64,000 nucleotides of DNA from Triplophysa rosa (taxonomy: Eukaryota; Chordata; Actinopteri; Cypriniformes; Nemacheilidae): assembly GCF_024868665.1 (NCBI RefSeq), contig NC_079905.1, positions 843,172 through 907,171 on the forward strand, given 5' to 3'. The translations under genes were made by a program, and so were the position numbers. Positions 36,150-48,240 of the stretch are shown here, one piece after another. The notes beneath the pieces are model-generated. The model saw only the letters and a list, made by a program, of their open reading frames with translations. It was not told the origin of the DNA and made no database searches. How positions within the stretch are numbered: the first letter of the stretch is position 1; the number at the start of each line of letters is the position of its first letter.

Positions 36150-36155
36150 CAGTAG

Positions 36156-37194
36156 AGTTTGCTCAAACCAGCATCAATCGGATTCTTCGCCTGAAGTTCT
36201 GTGTTTTATTCCTCCGAGCGATGGACACTACAGAGGACTCACCTCTCTCCAAGCACTATTCTTAGCGTGTGTTATTAAGCGCCACTTTAAATATTACTCC
36301 GGCACGCAGGGATAAAGCGGTGCAGCTTTAGAGGGTCGCACCAGCGAGAGGCCTCTAAAAAAAGATCTTATGCAACAGTCCTGCGCTACTGCCGTGACAA
36401 GAACAACATACTGCATTCGTTTACTCCGTTAAATCCATTGTAATGTCAAATGTCCGTCTATAAACTAAAGCAGAGAGATATACAATTCTCACAAAGCCAC
36501 AGCTATAACACGCTTTATAAAACGCCTGGTCGAGGTCCTGAACGCTGATTGGTCACAATACACAATGTTGTTCCAGCTATAATATTGCACCAACCTCGTT
36601 ACTCTCGCATCGCTCTCGTATGACGATGACATCATTTAAGCAGATCGGTCTGTGCAGTGCGCGCATGAAGTTAAACACCTCTAATAAGCCCCAAACTGAA
36701 CATCGTGATGGATTCCGTTGTGCTGATAGGGATCGCTTTGTTTACGTTTGATTCGAAGCAGTCGCATCGTAATGATGAAAGCGTGCCCGGGTGTGGATGG
36801 TAAAGAGCAATGTGAGCGCAGGCCAGCGGGCACAGTTGAGAGCAACCGGGACCAGCGAGAGTACACCCTAACTCATGTAGCCCAGGGGCGTAGCAGCCGC
36901 GGGCACTTTTAGGGTGCGTTCACATTTCTAGTTCGGTTCTTTTGGTCCGGACCAAAAAAGAAAAAAAATGTATTTAGTCCCGGTTCGCTTAGCGTTCAGA
37001 CTGGCATTTTAACAGCGAACCTAAAGTCGCAACGTGATTGGACAGCTTTTATGATTTATATTTTAAAACGGAACTTACCCACATCCAAAACAATGGGGTT
37101 ATACATGCTCAGTGTGTGCCTGCGCATATGAGGGGATTTTTAGCAAGCCGGTAACTCGCGAAGACCTCATGAAGTGCTTAAAGTAGTCAAAACA
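36156..37194. other. Repeat-derived sequence, unclassified
   Basis: Includes 'gggtgcgttcacatttctag' and 'ggttcttttggtccggacc' (about 36913-36957), a motif pair typical of a teleost MITE end. No gene recognised. Confidence 0.4.
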
Positions 37195-38998
37195 CTCATT
37201 TTTTATGTCTGACTGAGAGTGCTGAGGGCTGGTGTTTATACTCGACATTGCGCTTTGCTATGACGCAACGTCGAGTTTGCCGTTCACCGTCGTGCAGAGG
37301 GTGAGAGCGGCTGAGGTAACCCAGAGAGAGAGGAAACTCTCCTTTTTGAGAGTAAGTGGGCGCTAGCCCCCCGGAGGGGGCCCGCAGATGGAGGGACGGG
37401 CAGGAACCGTCCCTATCCGACCTACCAGCTCTGTGGCTGGGGTCGGGCCCAATGGTAGCCTCGATCCCCCTGAGGTGATCCCATGACAGCCGCTGCCCGC
37501 GGCTGCTGATGGGGCGATGGTCTCCTCTTCGCTGTCTCCTCCAGGTCACTGGAGGGCGTTGAAGAGGACCAGGGCTGCTGTGAAGCAGACAGTGCACGGG
37601 ACTCGACGGCCGAGGCGGCCGAGTTGCGGCACGGAGGACTGCTTTTTACTGTCGAGAACCCTCCACAGTAACACCAACCAGCCCCCCCTTGCGAGACGGG
37701 TAAGTCGAGAAAGCGGACCTTCTCAGCGTTACTCATCTGCGCAAGTATCGGCCAGAGGAGTTCCTCATGGACCACAAGTGTGGACATCGTCCGACCCAGG
37801 GCCCCCGTGGTCACCTTGGTCGCCCGTAGAGCGAGGTCGGTGGCGGCGCGGAGTTCCTGCATAAGCGCTGGGTCGGTCTTACCCTCGTGGAGCTCTCTCA
37901 ACGCCCTGGCCTGGCAGGAGCCATAGCGTGGAGAGAGGAGGCAGCCTGGTCCGCCGCAATGTAAGCTCTCGACACCAGAGATGCCGAGACACCACATGCT
38001 TTGGACGGGAGTCTAGGTCGAGCCCCCCCAGGTGGCCGCCACCTACGGGCACGAGTGCACCGCGGCGGCATACTCCACCTGGGGGACACCGACGTATCCT
38101 CCAGCTGTCTCAACCTCGAGGGAAGAGAGGGTGACAGAACTTTGTTTGACGTGAAACGTGCCGGAAGGGGCGTTCCAGGTCTTACAAAGTTCCTCATGCA
38201 CTTCCGGTAAACACGGCACTGGGGGCGGGCGCGGCTTGGAGCCGCGCTCAAACCCGAGGCGCCATGTAGCCAGCCGCGAGCGCCGGGAGAGGCAGTGCGG
38301 GCACTGCAACCCAACACTCACGGCGGCCCGGGAAAGCATGGCTGACATTTCGACGTCCGCTTCTTCCTGGGCTCGACCCCCCGAGGGAGGGAGCCCGAGG
38401 AATCGTCGGAGTCGGATGGCAGTACGTCACCCCCCGATGCTGCAAGAGGCATCTCATCATCACGCATCGTGTCCGAATACGTGATTGAGGAATAAGACGG
38501 CGGACCGTCTCCTGGGGAACGGTCAGACGAGCGAGACGAGGTGTGAACGGTCCGTGAGCCCGTGGCTGGCGGATTATCGCTCACAGTAATCCTCATATCA
38601 CCCTCGCTGCTTGCCATAGCGGACGGCAGGGCCGTAGTCCTGCCGCCACGGAACGGGGAGCAAACGAGGTGGTGGCTGAGTCCCGTGGGAACACAGCCAC
38701 CTGTGACGCAACGTCTGAATCGTCACCGCCCGCAGTGCGGGCAGGACGTATCCACAACGTCTGCCCCAGCGTACTGGAAGCAGGCATTGTGTCCGTCCCC
38801 CTCCTCGATGAGTGTGTTGCACCCATGAGAACAGCGGGACAAGCCACGCTGGAGAAATTTGCTCTTTTAGAAAAGGAAATTTGCTTTTTTGAAAAATCAT
38901 TGGCCTTTTCTAAATACTCAGAAGATGATAGGTTCTCAAGACAAACCCCATTCTGTCGGTTCGACACAACGTCGAGAGACCGACAGAAAGGGAACTGA
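37195..38998 (-). mobile_element. DIRS-type retrotransposon fragment
   Basis: GC-rich island containing a DIRS1-like gag on the minus strand and, at the right edge, 'ctgtcggttcgacacaacgt' and 'cgagagaccgacagaaaggg', a fish DIRS terminal-repeat sequence that is nearly palindromic. A related 'acgcaacgtcgag' appears at about 37263. The reverse transcriptase, RNase H and tyrosine recombinase are missing, so the copy is non-autonomous. Confidence 0.75.
37422..38617 (-). pseudogene. DIRS gag, frameshifted
   Basis: Similarity to fish DIRS gag continues on the minus strand but switches frame. It runs from MASSEGDMRITVSDNPP (38617 downward), through YVGVPQVEYAAAVHSCP (about 38090-38040) and RPRLPSKACGVSASLVSRAY (about 38020-37960), to LRELHEGKTDPALMQELRAA (about 37900-37840) and KVRFLDLPVSQGGAG. 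At least two frameshifts break it. No intact protein can be made. Confidence 0.7.
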
Positions 38999-39197
38999 CG
39001 TTTCTAATCTAATGATGATTGATTTACCGATCTAATGGAGATCCTTGTGATTGTGCTTGATAAACGCTGCACTCGCTGCAATAATAGATGACATCGTCTG
39101 TATCATTTAAACACACAAATCAAAGAATTGGTAGAAAAAAACTGCTCGAACAGGCAAGGAGTCTACACAGTTTCATCACAAAAACACAGTGACTCAC

Positions 39198-39297
39198 CAA
39201 AAGGCCTTGAAAGGTTCACAAAAATCCAGTCCGTCTGCATAAAACAGCAGCACGTCTCCTCTGCAGGACCCTGACGGACGCACAGCCGGCTGAGAAC
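39198..39297 (-). other. slc45a4: Candidate non-coding 5' exon of slc45a4
   Basis: On the minus strand, a 3' splice site (tctctctgcag) at 39298-39300 and a strong donor (TTTTG|GTGAGTC) at 39198/39197 bound 100 bp. It lies between a promoter-like region at 40.1-40.3 kb and the first coding exon at 17 kb, all on the same strand. It contains one ATG. Assignment to slc45a4 is inference from strand and order. Confidence 0.35.
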
Positions 39298-40094
39298 CTG
39301 CAGAGAGAGTTTACACACATCTCACAAATCGTTCTGTACTGAAGCATTACGCACTGGGACAACCGCGCGCGCGCGCGCACACACACTTCTGCTTTGCATA
39401 GCGCTTGCATAGCGCAGAGATCAGTTTACATGCATTGTGAATGACAGCAACTCAACATACAAACATTCATTAAACACACAACTCACCACTGACCTTTATA
39501 TTGTGTTTGCATACTCAAATAAACCTCCAAAGGCAACAGGTATTCATCATCACCTGATAGATCTATAATACTACTGTACATCTATATAAACGCAGCATGG
39601 CATTGGTACATGATGCAACTACATGCATCATTGTAATACACAAACTCAAAGCAACAGAGAGTGTTTGTGAAGGTCATCGCGAGATGTAAAGCTGACATTG
39701 AAGGGGACGTCGAGTCAGCATCAGTCTAGTGGCGTCTGTCCTCCGGCATCACCACATCTGATCACACTGATTAAAAAACTAACAGCTTATTTCTCATACA
39801 TCAGTCTCTGTCAGCATCATCTGCACCTGCAGAATAACACCTGAAGGACACACAGCATCTGTCAAAGCTTCAGTGTCGCCTGCACATCCGTATGGAAAAT
39901 AATGCGTCTCTAAACATTCATGAAGCACAAATGTACAACAAACAGCATGACGAGAACCGATTCAGCGTTTAACAGCAACGACAACACGAACACGACTGTG
40001 TTTGAATGTAAATGACGACGACAGCGCTGTATATGAGAGAAACATCAAACGCGCCGCTGTCGCATTATTACTGTAACACCGTAAACACACTCAC

Positions 40095-40260
40095 CCTGAC
40101 GTCAGTCCGCTGCTGGCGGGAAAATGATGCGCTTTATATGTTTATCTGTCGCGGGTGTGTTTTGGTGTTATTGCACCGGGCTGCTCCGCTCGGCTTCCAC
40201 TCTTCAGCCGCTGTTATAATGCGCCTTTAAAGGGAATATCTGACGGATAGACGCGAGCCG
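40095..40260 (-). promoter_or_regulatory. slc45a4: Candidate promoter and first exon upstream of slc45a4
   Basis: A locally CpG-richer stretch with a strong minus-strand donor (CGTCAGG|GTGAGTG) at 40095/40094. A CRE palindrome TGACGTCA overlaps the exon end (40097-40104), and AT-rich TATA-like strings occur on the minus strand (acatataaag near 40140; cattataac near 40220). The start site cannot be fixed. It could serve an unrelated non-coding transcript instead. Confidence 0.35.
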
Positions 40261-40299
40261 CTTCCGCAGACGGATTTGGTGCTCATTTGAATATGTGGG

Positions 40300-40519
40300 A
40301 GTGGCTTCGGGTTTAAGGGCAACTGCACCTGCACCTGCCAGCGTGTGAACCGGACAGACAGACAGATAGATTTACCAATAATTAAAATGATATAAAAACA
40401 TTTATCAATTGTTATTTTATAATTTTCTTAAATATATGCACGTACAGTATGTGTATGTGTTTATAAATACAAAATGAATATGCACAGCACACACACATAT
40501 ATTATTAAACACAGATTAC

Positions 40520-40571
<52 letters not shown>

Positions 40572-40595
40572 GAGAGAGAGAGTGAGAGTGAGAGA

Positions 40596-40626
<31 letters not shown>

Positions 40627-40627
40627 T

Positions 40628-40679
<52 letters not shown>

Positions 40680-42921
40680 GAGTATGTCTGCCCTTTCCCA
40701 TGTGCTGTGAGCGTCAGTGCTGGACTATTCTTATGAGAAGGAAAGCTGACAGCTGTAAGTGTGGGGTATTATACATAAGAATAACAACCAGTGAAATCTC
40801 ATGAGAAACTTCCTGTCTGGTTGACCACCACATCAATGTCTCCCACAAGCCATTCTGACGCCCATGACCTCTCAAATCAAACAATATAAACAGAGTCTGC
40901 AACAAACCTGATCAGGTCCACCATCCACTGATGTGAAAAAGTGAGTGCTTTTAAAAAAGCAATATCACAAAATGTTGTTGTAGTTCAGTAAGTTTCATTG
41001 CACTGTGTGTCACTGTGAATAAAGAAAAGTGTAGAAAATAAAAATAACACAATAACACACCGAGGGCTTTACAATTTGAGTTCATGTCGAGAAAATCTTG
41101 GAATCTTGGAGATTGGAGTACAGCTTGAGAAACTTCTCACTTCAATTCAATCTCAATGCTGCCTACAGGACAAACATTTGAGATCTGTGATCTGGTTCTT
41201 TTCTATGAGAAAGCCGTTTGTTTATGTATATGTCAGCGGTGTGTTTAAAGCAGCTCTTGTGTTCAAAGGCTTGGAAAGAAAACTTGATTTGAGACATTTG
41301 ACACAACACAATTCATTTCTTCTCGCTCTCAGGTCACGTGATGTCCGGCTATAAATCTGAGGGTTATTTGTTGATTTTATTGTCGAGCTGTTTTTCACTC
41401 GTCACTCTTTTAGCGCTGACAAATGTCTGAGAGGAAGACGGGTCATCACAAACATGCCCGCGGGTTCCGGTGCTCTCGCTGGGATCTGGGCCCGCGCGCA
41501 GACTACACACCGAGTGGCAGGAACACATTGTGTTGATAAAGTGAGAGAGGCTGAGAGTTCAGGAGAGAGATGGAGTTTGACTATTGTTCCTCCATGAGAA
41601 GTGTTAGATTATATCAACTTTCACACTCACCGGAACCATACACGTAAACCTCCACCAATCACACGTCTTCCTCTCTTCCTCATAACACAAATCAGATTTC
41701 TCATTAATGTCTCGACTGATAGTCGGACTTTTGAGATGAGCTCTGTGACTCAGTACAGCACCCGTGTGATTTACAAGTTAATTGATCTCCAAACAAAACC
41801 CTCATTTGTTCTGTTCACATGCTCTGATTTAACTGGGATAAGAAGTGAATTTGGTTCCGGTCCAAGAAAAAGAAAGAACTGGACATATCGTCCCCGGAGT
41901 GTGTTTAAGTCAGTAAGTGCCTTTACTGAACCTGAAGAAAATCTCTGGATTCAAAATGTGAAAAGAGAATGCAACGAAACAAGAGACACACTCAGACATG
42001 AACGTCAATCGAAGTTCTTTGAAACAAATGTTCATTATTATCGTTTGAAGTCTATATTTCATTTAATGACACATTCTCATTGTAGTCTCATGTACAAGGT
42101 GCATGCGTTTTTTGAGAGTGTGATGTCATTATTTATGATAATACGAGAATATGTTTGTGGTACTGATTTTGTAAGACATGGTTATAAATGATGCAGTTGG
42201 AGTTTGTTTTGTTCGTTGATGGTTCAGTGTCAAGTGTGACCAGTTTTTCCCGTTTTCATCACAATAGATGTGAATGGGTGAGGCAGTGCAAGTTTATTTC
42301 AATGTGTCAGAATGTCTTCATTCTCTGCTAATCCTCCGGATTGTGTGAATAACTCTTACCTCTTTCGCAAAATACTCTGTCCTCTCCATGACGACATCTG
42401 CACAAGTGCTGGGACGACAACATCTCACAGTGTCGTTCAATTCATCAATCTTCAGTGTGGGATCTGAGTGAAAATAAAACAGCACATGCACGCGCGCACA
42501 CACACACACACGCACGCGCACACACACGCACGCACGCACGCACACACATTGCATTCATCATTCATCATACATTTACACACGTGCAAAGAGAGAAACCAGT
42601 TTGACCAGTATTAAACCAGTACTATTCTCTAGCTGTGAATAGAAACCTTTCAGACCTCTTTCAAAAGATTAACCTGTTTCACGGTGACACAGAAATGACT
42701 GAATGACCTACTGAAACATTTTACAAGAATCTTTTTCTTTGTTCATGTGTTCGACACGAGAAGGGATGAAAGTTTTGTCCACCTGGTGTTAGCTTAGAAA
42801 TCTCCGTGTTCGTCACCTCACTGTTTGGAAAAGAATCATTACCGAAGAGAGCACTGTATTCCCCAACAGTATAATCATTAAAAATAAGCAAACTGTATGT
42901 GAAAAAGTTCATTTATCTTAC
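40300..42921. other. Gene-free stretch with microsatellites
   Basis: Contains an approximately 160-bp GA tract at 40521-40682 and CA/GCAC repeats at 42490-42547. A 151-codon ATG-initiated frame (41736-42191, plus) has no recognisable domain and is probably chance. Confidence 0.55.
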
Positions 42922-43154
42922 AACTTTTAAGTGTGTTGAACTAGTTTAATATTTTGAGTTCCAGGGACGCAAAAATACACTTAACTCAAAAATGTCAATG
43001 ACGTCAGAGCGATTCCCAGCATTCTTTGTCTGGACTGGATAATGGAAGTAAACAGTAATTGGCTGTTGTTCCTTCATGACAGTATTATTAAGTGAAACAT
43101 GAAATAATGAAAAATGAATTATTTTGAGTTATCAGCTTATCAGGGTTTACAGTG
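42922..43154. mobile_element. Partial MITE of the 'cactgtaaaccc' family
   Basis: The right end 'cagcttatcagggtttacag' 'tg' and interior phrases ('ttttgagtt', 'gattcccagcattcttt') match the element at 53457-54234. The left terminus is degraded. Confidence 0.55.
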
Positions 43155-43339
43155 AGGAACGGGGATGAAATCAAACAGAATTTGTGCCGATTCCTCTGAT
43201 GAAAAGATAAAAAGATGTTATAAACCAATTTCCAGAGGGGGTTTTATGCACTTGCCTGCTGACAGACCAGCTTAAAGCAGTTTAAACATGAGGACCTTTC
43301 CTCATATTGTATTTTCATACAACCTGAATGTTCATTTTA

Positions 43340-43376
43340 AACAAACAAACAAACAAACAAACAAACAAACAAACAA
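43340..43376. repeat. (CAAA)n microsatellite
   Basis: Nine to ten CAAA units. Confidence 0.95.
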
Positions 43377-43910
43377 AAATCAGATACACTGGAGATCACA
43401 ATGTTTCATTTCATCTTCAGCCTCAGAGAGATGCTTCTCTCTGCACAGAGGAGGAGAAACGCTGAGACGGTGAACGCCAGAACTCCTGAGTTTTCTCTTT
43501 TCAGAGGATGAAGATGCGGAGGTGATGTCAGGAGGATAAACTGCTCACCAGGACTCAGAGAAAAGCAGCTGGGCAGTTTCTCTCATGGGTGGAGCAGTGC
43601 TCAACGCTAAACTTCAGAGTGTTATTATGTCAGTGTAAGATGTTTCACATCACTGCTATTCTCACCAGATGTGTCTAATAGAGAATAGTGACAACATCAC
43701 AGCGTACAGTATTAATGATGAATATATCATTTCACCACCAGATACAAGTCAATACAAACTTGTGTTCTTATATTTATTGCAACTCTTTTTATTGTACAGA
43801 ATAATGAGCACATTTCCGATGTGACCAAGTTAGGTTATACTACCTATATATACCAAATAAAAGACATTTTGGTTATTTAAACACATTTACACATTCACTT
43901 TCACTTTTAT

Positions 43911-44155
43911 TTAGGGGCGGTTTCCCGGACAGGGTTTATTTTAAACCAGGACTAAACCTTAGTCAATTTAGGACATTTAAGTAGTTTTTACAAACATGCC
44001 TTATAAGCAAACATTACTTGTGTGCATTGTGAGACAAAACAATGACACTGATGTGTTTTAAGATATGTCGGTGCAGCTGTTTTCAGTTTAGACGTCTCTA
44101 ACATTAATTTTAGTCCAGGATTTGCCTTGATCCCTGTTCGGCAAACCGCCCCTTA
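43911..44155. mobile_element. MITE of the 'ggggcggtttcccgg' family
   Basis: Left AGGGGCGGTTTCCCGGACAG and right (inverse) AAGGGGCGGTTTGCCGAACA are imperfect TIRs of a 245-bp element with 'aaaccaggactaaacc' on one side and 'tagtccaggattt' on the other. A related, split copy lies at about 53262-54705. Confidence 0.75.
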
Positions 44156-45271
44156 ATGTTTACATAGTGAAAATAAATCACTTTAAAAACATAATAACTG
44201 CCACTGATGTTTATTACTTACTTACCCATAAAACAGTACAAATGCGTAAGAATTTTCCCATCAATTTGCTGAAGACAGTGAGTTTTGTGCGAAGTTCTAC
44301 GCAAATCATTCCGAAGCAAATATCGCCCTCTTGTGGTGGATTTAGTGTCAGTCTCAAATCTGTTCGATAAAAACCTTGATAGAAAACATTCACGTGAACT
44401 GACTTGAGGGATTTAAATCATAAAAAGCCTACATCGTACTGAACTCTACTCCTATAAATAATACAACAGAAATGTAGTAGGCCTAAGCATGTTTTTTTTT
44501 GGCAGATTGATTGCCATTCCTACCATTAGTTTTACTACAAATACCATGGTTAAACTGTGCTTAAATTTGGTAAATGTAAGCACCACGTGACATATGCTAA
44601 GACACACCTGCTCATCTCTTCGAAACAACGGCCGCGGAATTATGAGAATTAAACAATGACAAGAACTATTAAACATCGCGAGACGTTTTTCAAACAGACT
44701 GAAAGTCTTGAGTCCTCGTGCGTGTTGTACCTCTGCTATTCATTCCAAATCATCCATTACTAATACTGCAATATAAATATCTTTATGACCAAATGAAATT
44801 ATTGAAGCATTAGATGTCATTTAGTTCATGCTGGTTACACAGATTTTCCGTTCAGTGTCAACACAGATCCATTTACTCTCTTAAAATACCTGGAGTCGAG
44901 TTTATATCTGACAAACACAATTATCTGATTCTGTCTCCGTTTACTCTCACAGTAAAAGTGCTCACAAAAGACGTTTATTTTGAGTTGGACGTGTGGTCCT
45001 CTCACACATAAACACATGAGCTAACACCTCCATTAAATCAAGTGTAGGGCGAAATAAACAGCACGGACGAGAACACCGTGTAGGGTAGAAGCGACCGTTT
45101 GTGACGTACACTTTCTGACCGACGCCTCTAGTCACGTGACTTCACACGAACGCTTATTGGTCCTCATGAAGCTCCACCCCTAAAGCTAACCGTCACTGGC
45201 ACTAAGGTCGATCGCTCGATTTTTTTGTACAAATGGATGTGAATAAGCTGTTTATGAATTGTGTTTGTTTG
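44156..45271. other. Gene-free stretch downstream of gpr20
   Basis: No exon or repeat terminus recognised. Confidence 0.5.
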
Positions 45272-45277
45272 TTTATT
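45272..45277 (-). terminator. gpr20: Candidate poly(A) signal of gpr20
   Basis: AATAAA on the minus strand only 10 bp past the stop codon. If used, the 3' UTR would be a few tens of bases. Longer alternatives cannot be excluded. Confidence 0.3.
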
Positions 45278-45286
45278 TGTGTTGTT

Positions 45287-46366
45287 TCAGGCTGGGATGT
45301 CTTTGGGTGTTAGAGTCAACGTAGCCACGCTGTACCCAACGCCCGCTGCCGTTCCCGACTCTTTGGGGCTCCTGTTTCCTTTGACCACGGATCCGGGCAT
45401 CGGGTGCTCCGTCAACCTCTTTCTCCGATCCCTACGTAGTGTCGAACGGAAGCTATCGGGCACAAAGCAGTAAACCACGGGATCGAGGCAGCTGTTCAAA
45501 CTGCTGAGGGTGATGGTGACGTGATACGCCACCACGTGCTGTTCTCTGCTGCCCCCTAGCTGGAAGTACACCACAGCTTCACGAACGTGATACGGCGTAA
45601 AACACACGGTGAACACAACCAGCACGGCTACCAGGAGCCTGACAGCCCGCGTGCGCCGCCCCCAGCTCTGCGGCATGAGCCCGCCGTCCGCCAGCGCGCA
45701 GGCCGCGCGCACGGTGAACGCCACGATGACCAGCAGCGGCAGCACGAACTCCAGCAGGGTGAGGGCGAAGAGAACGGCCAGACGACAACATGACGTGCCG
45801 CCGAACTCCAGGGCGGAGGTCTGCAGGGAGTAGGTGACCACCACGGCGAACAGCCACACGCACATGCTTACACCTTTGGCTATCACGGGGCTTCTCCAGC
45901 GGCCCGCCGCTCCGGACGGGCGGACCACCGCCATGTAACGGTCCACACAGATGCTGGTGAGAAACAAGATGCTGCAGTACATGTTCACGAAATAACTGAA
46001 GGTGTGGACGTAGAAACAGGCAGCGCAGTCGCCCCCGCTGTGATACAGGGCGATGCGGGCGGGCAGAGACAGCGCCACCAGCAGGTCAGCCACCGCCAGG
46101 TTTATGGTGTAGATGGCGGGAGTCGTGCGCGAGCGACTGCGCTGACAGAACACGTAGAGGGCCAGACTGTTGAGAACCACGCCCACCACGAACATGAGCG
46201 TGTTCACCACCATCAGCGTGATCCACAGAGCGTAGAAGTTCTCATATAACGTCTCTTTGTCTAGATGAGAGAGTCTCGTCAGGTAAGGCACGCCTAACAG
46301 ATGAGCGCTGCCGTTCACGGGACACCCGGCGGTGACGTTCACGTGGCCTCCCAGAGACGCCCCCAT
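45287..46366 (-). CDS. gpr20: G protein-coupled receptor 20
   Basis: Orphan class A GPCR; the mammalian receptor signals constitutively through Gi. The 359-codon frame matches the approximately 358-residue mammalian length when started at 46366 (MGASLGGHVNVTAG). A 3' splice site (tttattttcag) lies 11 bases upstream of this ATG, implying a non-coding first exon, so the frame's further 34 upstream codons are probably intron. Visible features: N-glycosylation sites N10 and N18; TM1 with GVVLNSLALYVF; TM2 with NLAVADLLVALSLPAR; TM3 ending CVDRYMAVVRP (DRY); TM6 with VFTVCFTPYHVREA; TM7 with SSLNSCLDPVVYCFVP (DPxxY variant of NPxxY). The C-tail is basic and Ser-rich. Its position next to slc45a4 matches the human arrangement. 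Confidence 0.93.
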   Translation of the reverse strand: MGASLGGHVNVTAGCPVNGSAHLLGVPYLTRLSHLDKETLYENFYALWITLMVVNTLMFVVGVVLNSLALYVFCQRSRSRTTPAIYTINLAVADLLVALSLPARIALYHSGGDCAACFYVHTFSYFVNMYCSILFLTSICVDRYMAVVRPSGAAGRWRSPVIAKGVSMCVWLFAVVVTYSLQTSALEFGGTSCCRLAVLFALTLLEFVLPLLVIVAFTVRAACALADGGLMPQSWGRRTRAVRLLVAVLVVFTVCFTPYHVREAVVYFQLGGSREQHVVAYHVTITLSSLNSCLDPVVYCFVPDSFRSTLRRDRRKRLTEHPMPGSVVKGNRSPKESGTAAGVGYSVATLTLTPKDIPA

Positions 46367-46505
46367 GACTGCAACACTGAAAATAAACATTCGCAGCGGG
46401 TCACTTTCAAATCCCTTTGAGAGACAAACACAATCACAACCACAACAGACGGGTTCTTCCAAAAACAAAATATTCCTTTATTATTCCAAACAGGTTTGAA
46501 ACTGA

Positions 46506-46982
46506 CAGTGTTGGGTGTAACTAGTTACTTAGTACTTAGTTACTGTAATTTAATTACTTTTCCTTTGAAAAAGTAAGTTTGTCTGTAATTGAATTAGTAA
46601 CTTCTGATGTAATTAAACTAAATATTGTGTGTAATATACAGTATGTGTGTGCAATAGTGGAATTGACATCAAAATTACAAGTCTAACTTTAAAATCCGCG
46701 CTTTAATGTATAATTCTCACATTTGTAATACTTTGGTGAGTTAATAAGAGTACTTTATGTAGTTTAATATTATTTGATTGAATGAATGAAAAGAGCCGTT
46801 TCATGTCTATCCTTGAGTCACTTAACTCATCAAGGTTGATGTAGGATATAGAAAATAATTAGTAATAAGTAACTAAATACTTTTTGGAGAGAGTCATTTC
46901 TACAGTAATCTAATTACACTATTGAATATGTCATTAGTAACTAGTAATTCATTACTTTTTCAGAGTAACTTGCCCAACACTG
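46506..46982. mobile_element. Non-autonomous hAT element with perfect 8-bp target duplication
   Basis: Termini CAGTGTTGGG and CCCAACACTG are flanked by GAAACTGA at 46498-46505 and 46983-46990. The 8-bp duplication and CAG ends identify the hAT superfamily. The interior matches 2262-3135 and 60880-61125. It sits about 130 bp upstream of the gpr20 coding exon, probably in its first intron. Confidence 0.92.
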
Positions 46983-46990
46983 GAAACTGA

Positions 46991-48240
46991 GGAAGATGAC
47001 ACGTGCTTTCAAACTCCACAAATAATCAACAAAAAGCACCGTAATAAACAACGTTAGACTGGAACGGAGCAAAGCTGAGCATCGTCTTCATGTTGCTTAA
47101 CGAAGAAAGTCCGTGACTAAAGACAGTTTTGTGGAACGAGTCCTTTAAAAAATATTCTTTCAAAACACCACAAAGCTTTCTTCAACGTGAAACTCCATCA
47201 CTATCGGCTAGCTCTTGTTTTCTTCACATTGTAAAAGTCTCTCCGTCTCTTTCTGAATGTCGATGTACACAGCTCGACTTAAACTCACGAACGCATTCTC
47301 TTACACAAAGTCAAACATCTACTTGACGAACGTGAATGTTCCATATTAGGCTGCTGTTAGACTCCATCATCTCCCTCATGGTTCAGTCAGCAGGGGAATC
47401 CCGCTGGAACTTTCCATGGAAAATACATCGTTTACATCAGGAGTCTTGGCGTTAACCCAACTTTACAATAAATACATACTGTACATAAACATGCAGAAAG
47501 AGAGATGGTTTTACCTGCTCGTCTGGATGGTTCTCTCCGTTTCAGGCGAAGCCGAGCTTAAGATTTGTCGTTCTAGAGTTCTTAAATCACATCAGTTCTC
47601 TATGATGTCCACGGCTCACGCTGACCGAGGTTTGTCTCGTGAAATCGTATTTGTGTTACAGAGCATCACCTCTAAGTCTCCTCTCAGCTGCGGCGACGAC
47701 TCTCAGAGAAACGTGAGCGAGTGACTGTTGGTGAAGTCGATAGTCTCTCTCTCTCTCTCTCTCTCTCTGGTCTTTGGGCAGAATTCTTTACTTCACAGTC
47801 TTGTGGGACAGGAACGTTAAACCTCACCCCATAAAAAGGCCTTTGGGAGGTCAGCCTTGGCAAAACATGAGATCCACACTCCAAATTTAGATCAACTCAT
47901 AGCTCTCCTTCCTCCTGAGTTTAAGTAGGAATCATGTCAAAAATCTGCATCCCGCAAGTGCGCAATGACACAGGGTGAATCGAAACATCAAATCCAGAAT
48001 ATGAAGCCTATTATGGGAGCATTATAACAGAGGGGACATGAGCGCAAAAGCCTCCTAACATGAAGGTTTGGGGTGAAATGACGCTGGACATCGACTCGAT
48101 GTGTATTTGCCTGATGGATGAAGATTCGTGTCTCTGTGTGTTTGTGGGACTCTGTAGAGAGTTTAGATGGGTGATTCACGGGTGGTCTTCTGTCCCTCAG
48201 TGATATACATCATCATAGTGCATTCTCTTTCATCTCCCTT
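46991..48240. other. Gene-free stretch upstream of gpr20
   Basis: The non-coding first exon of gpr20 could lie here but I cannot identify it. A short (CT)n occurs at about 47746-47768. Confidence 0.45.

Noticed and set aside
34357..36315. Two similar open frames of 99 and 152 codons starting MAGLIRDTRG
   Set aside because: They are mirror images produced by the inverted arms of one element and have no family-like composition or codon pattern.
41601..42191. A 196-codon open frame on the plus strand
   Set aside because: It opens at GTG; the first ATG leaves 151 codons, with no recognisable domain, splice context or low-complexity explanation. Probably chance.
45281..45300. Plus-strand splice acceptor 'ttgtttcag' with a downstream open frame
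   Set aside because: It overlaps the end of the gpr20 coding sequence in antisense and has no supporting donor or conserved protein.
45587..46249. Plus-strand open frames over gpr20
   Set aside because: Antisense shadows of a GC-rich real exon.
46367..46468. A 34-residue N-terminal extension of gpr20
   Set aside because: A splice acceptor sits just upstream of the ATG at 46366, the resulting 359 codons match mammalian length, and the extension is Cys-rich and unlike known GPR20.
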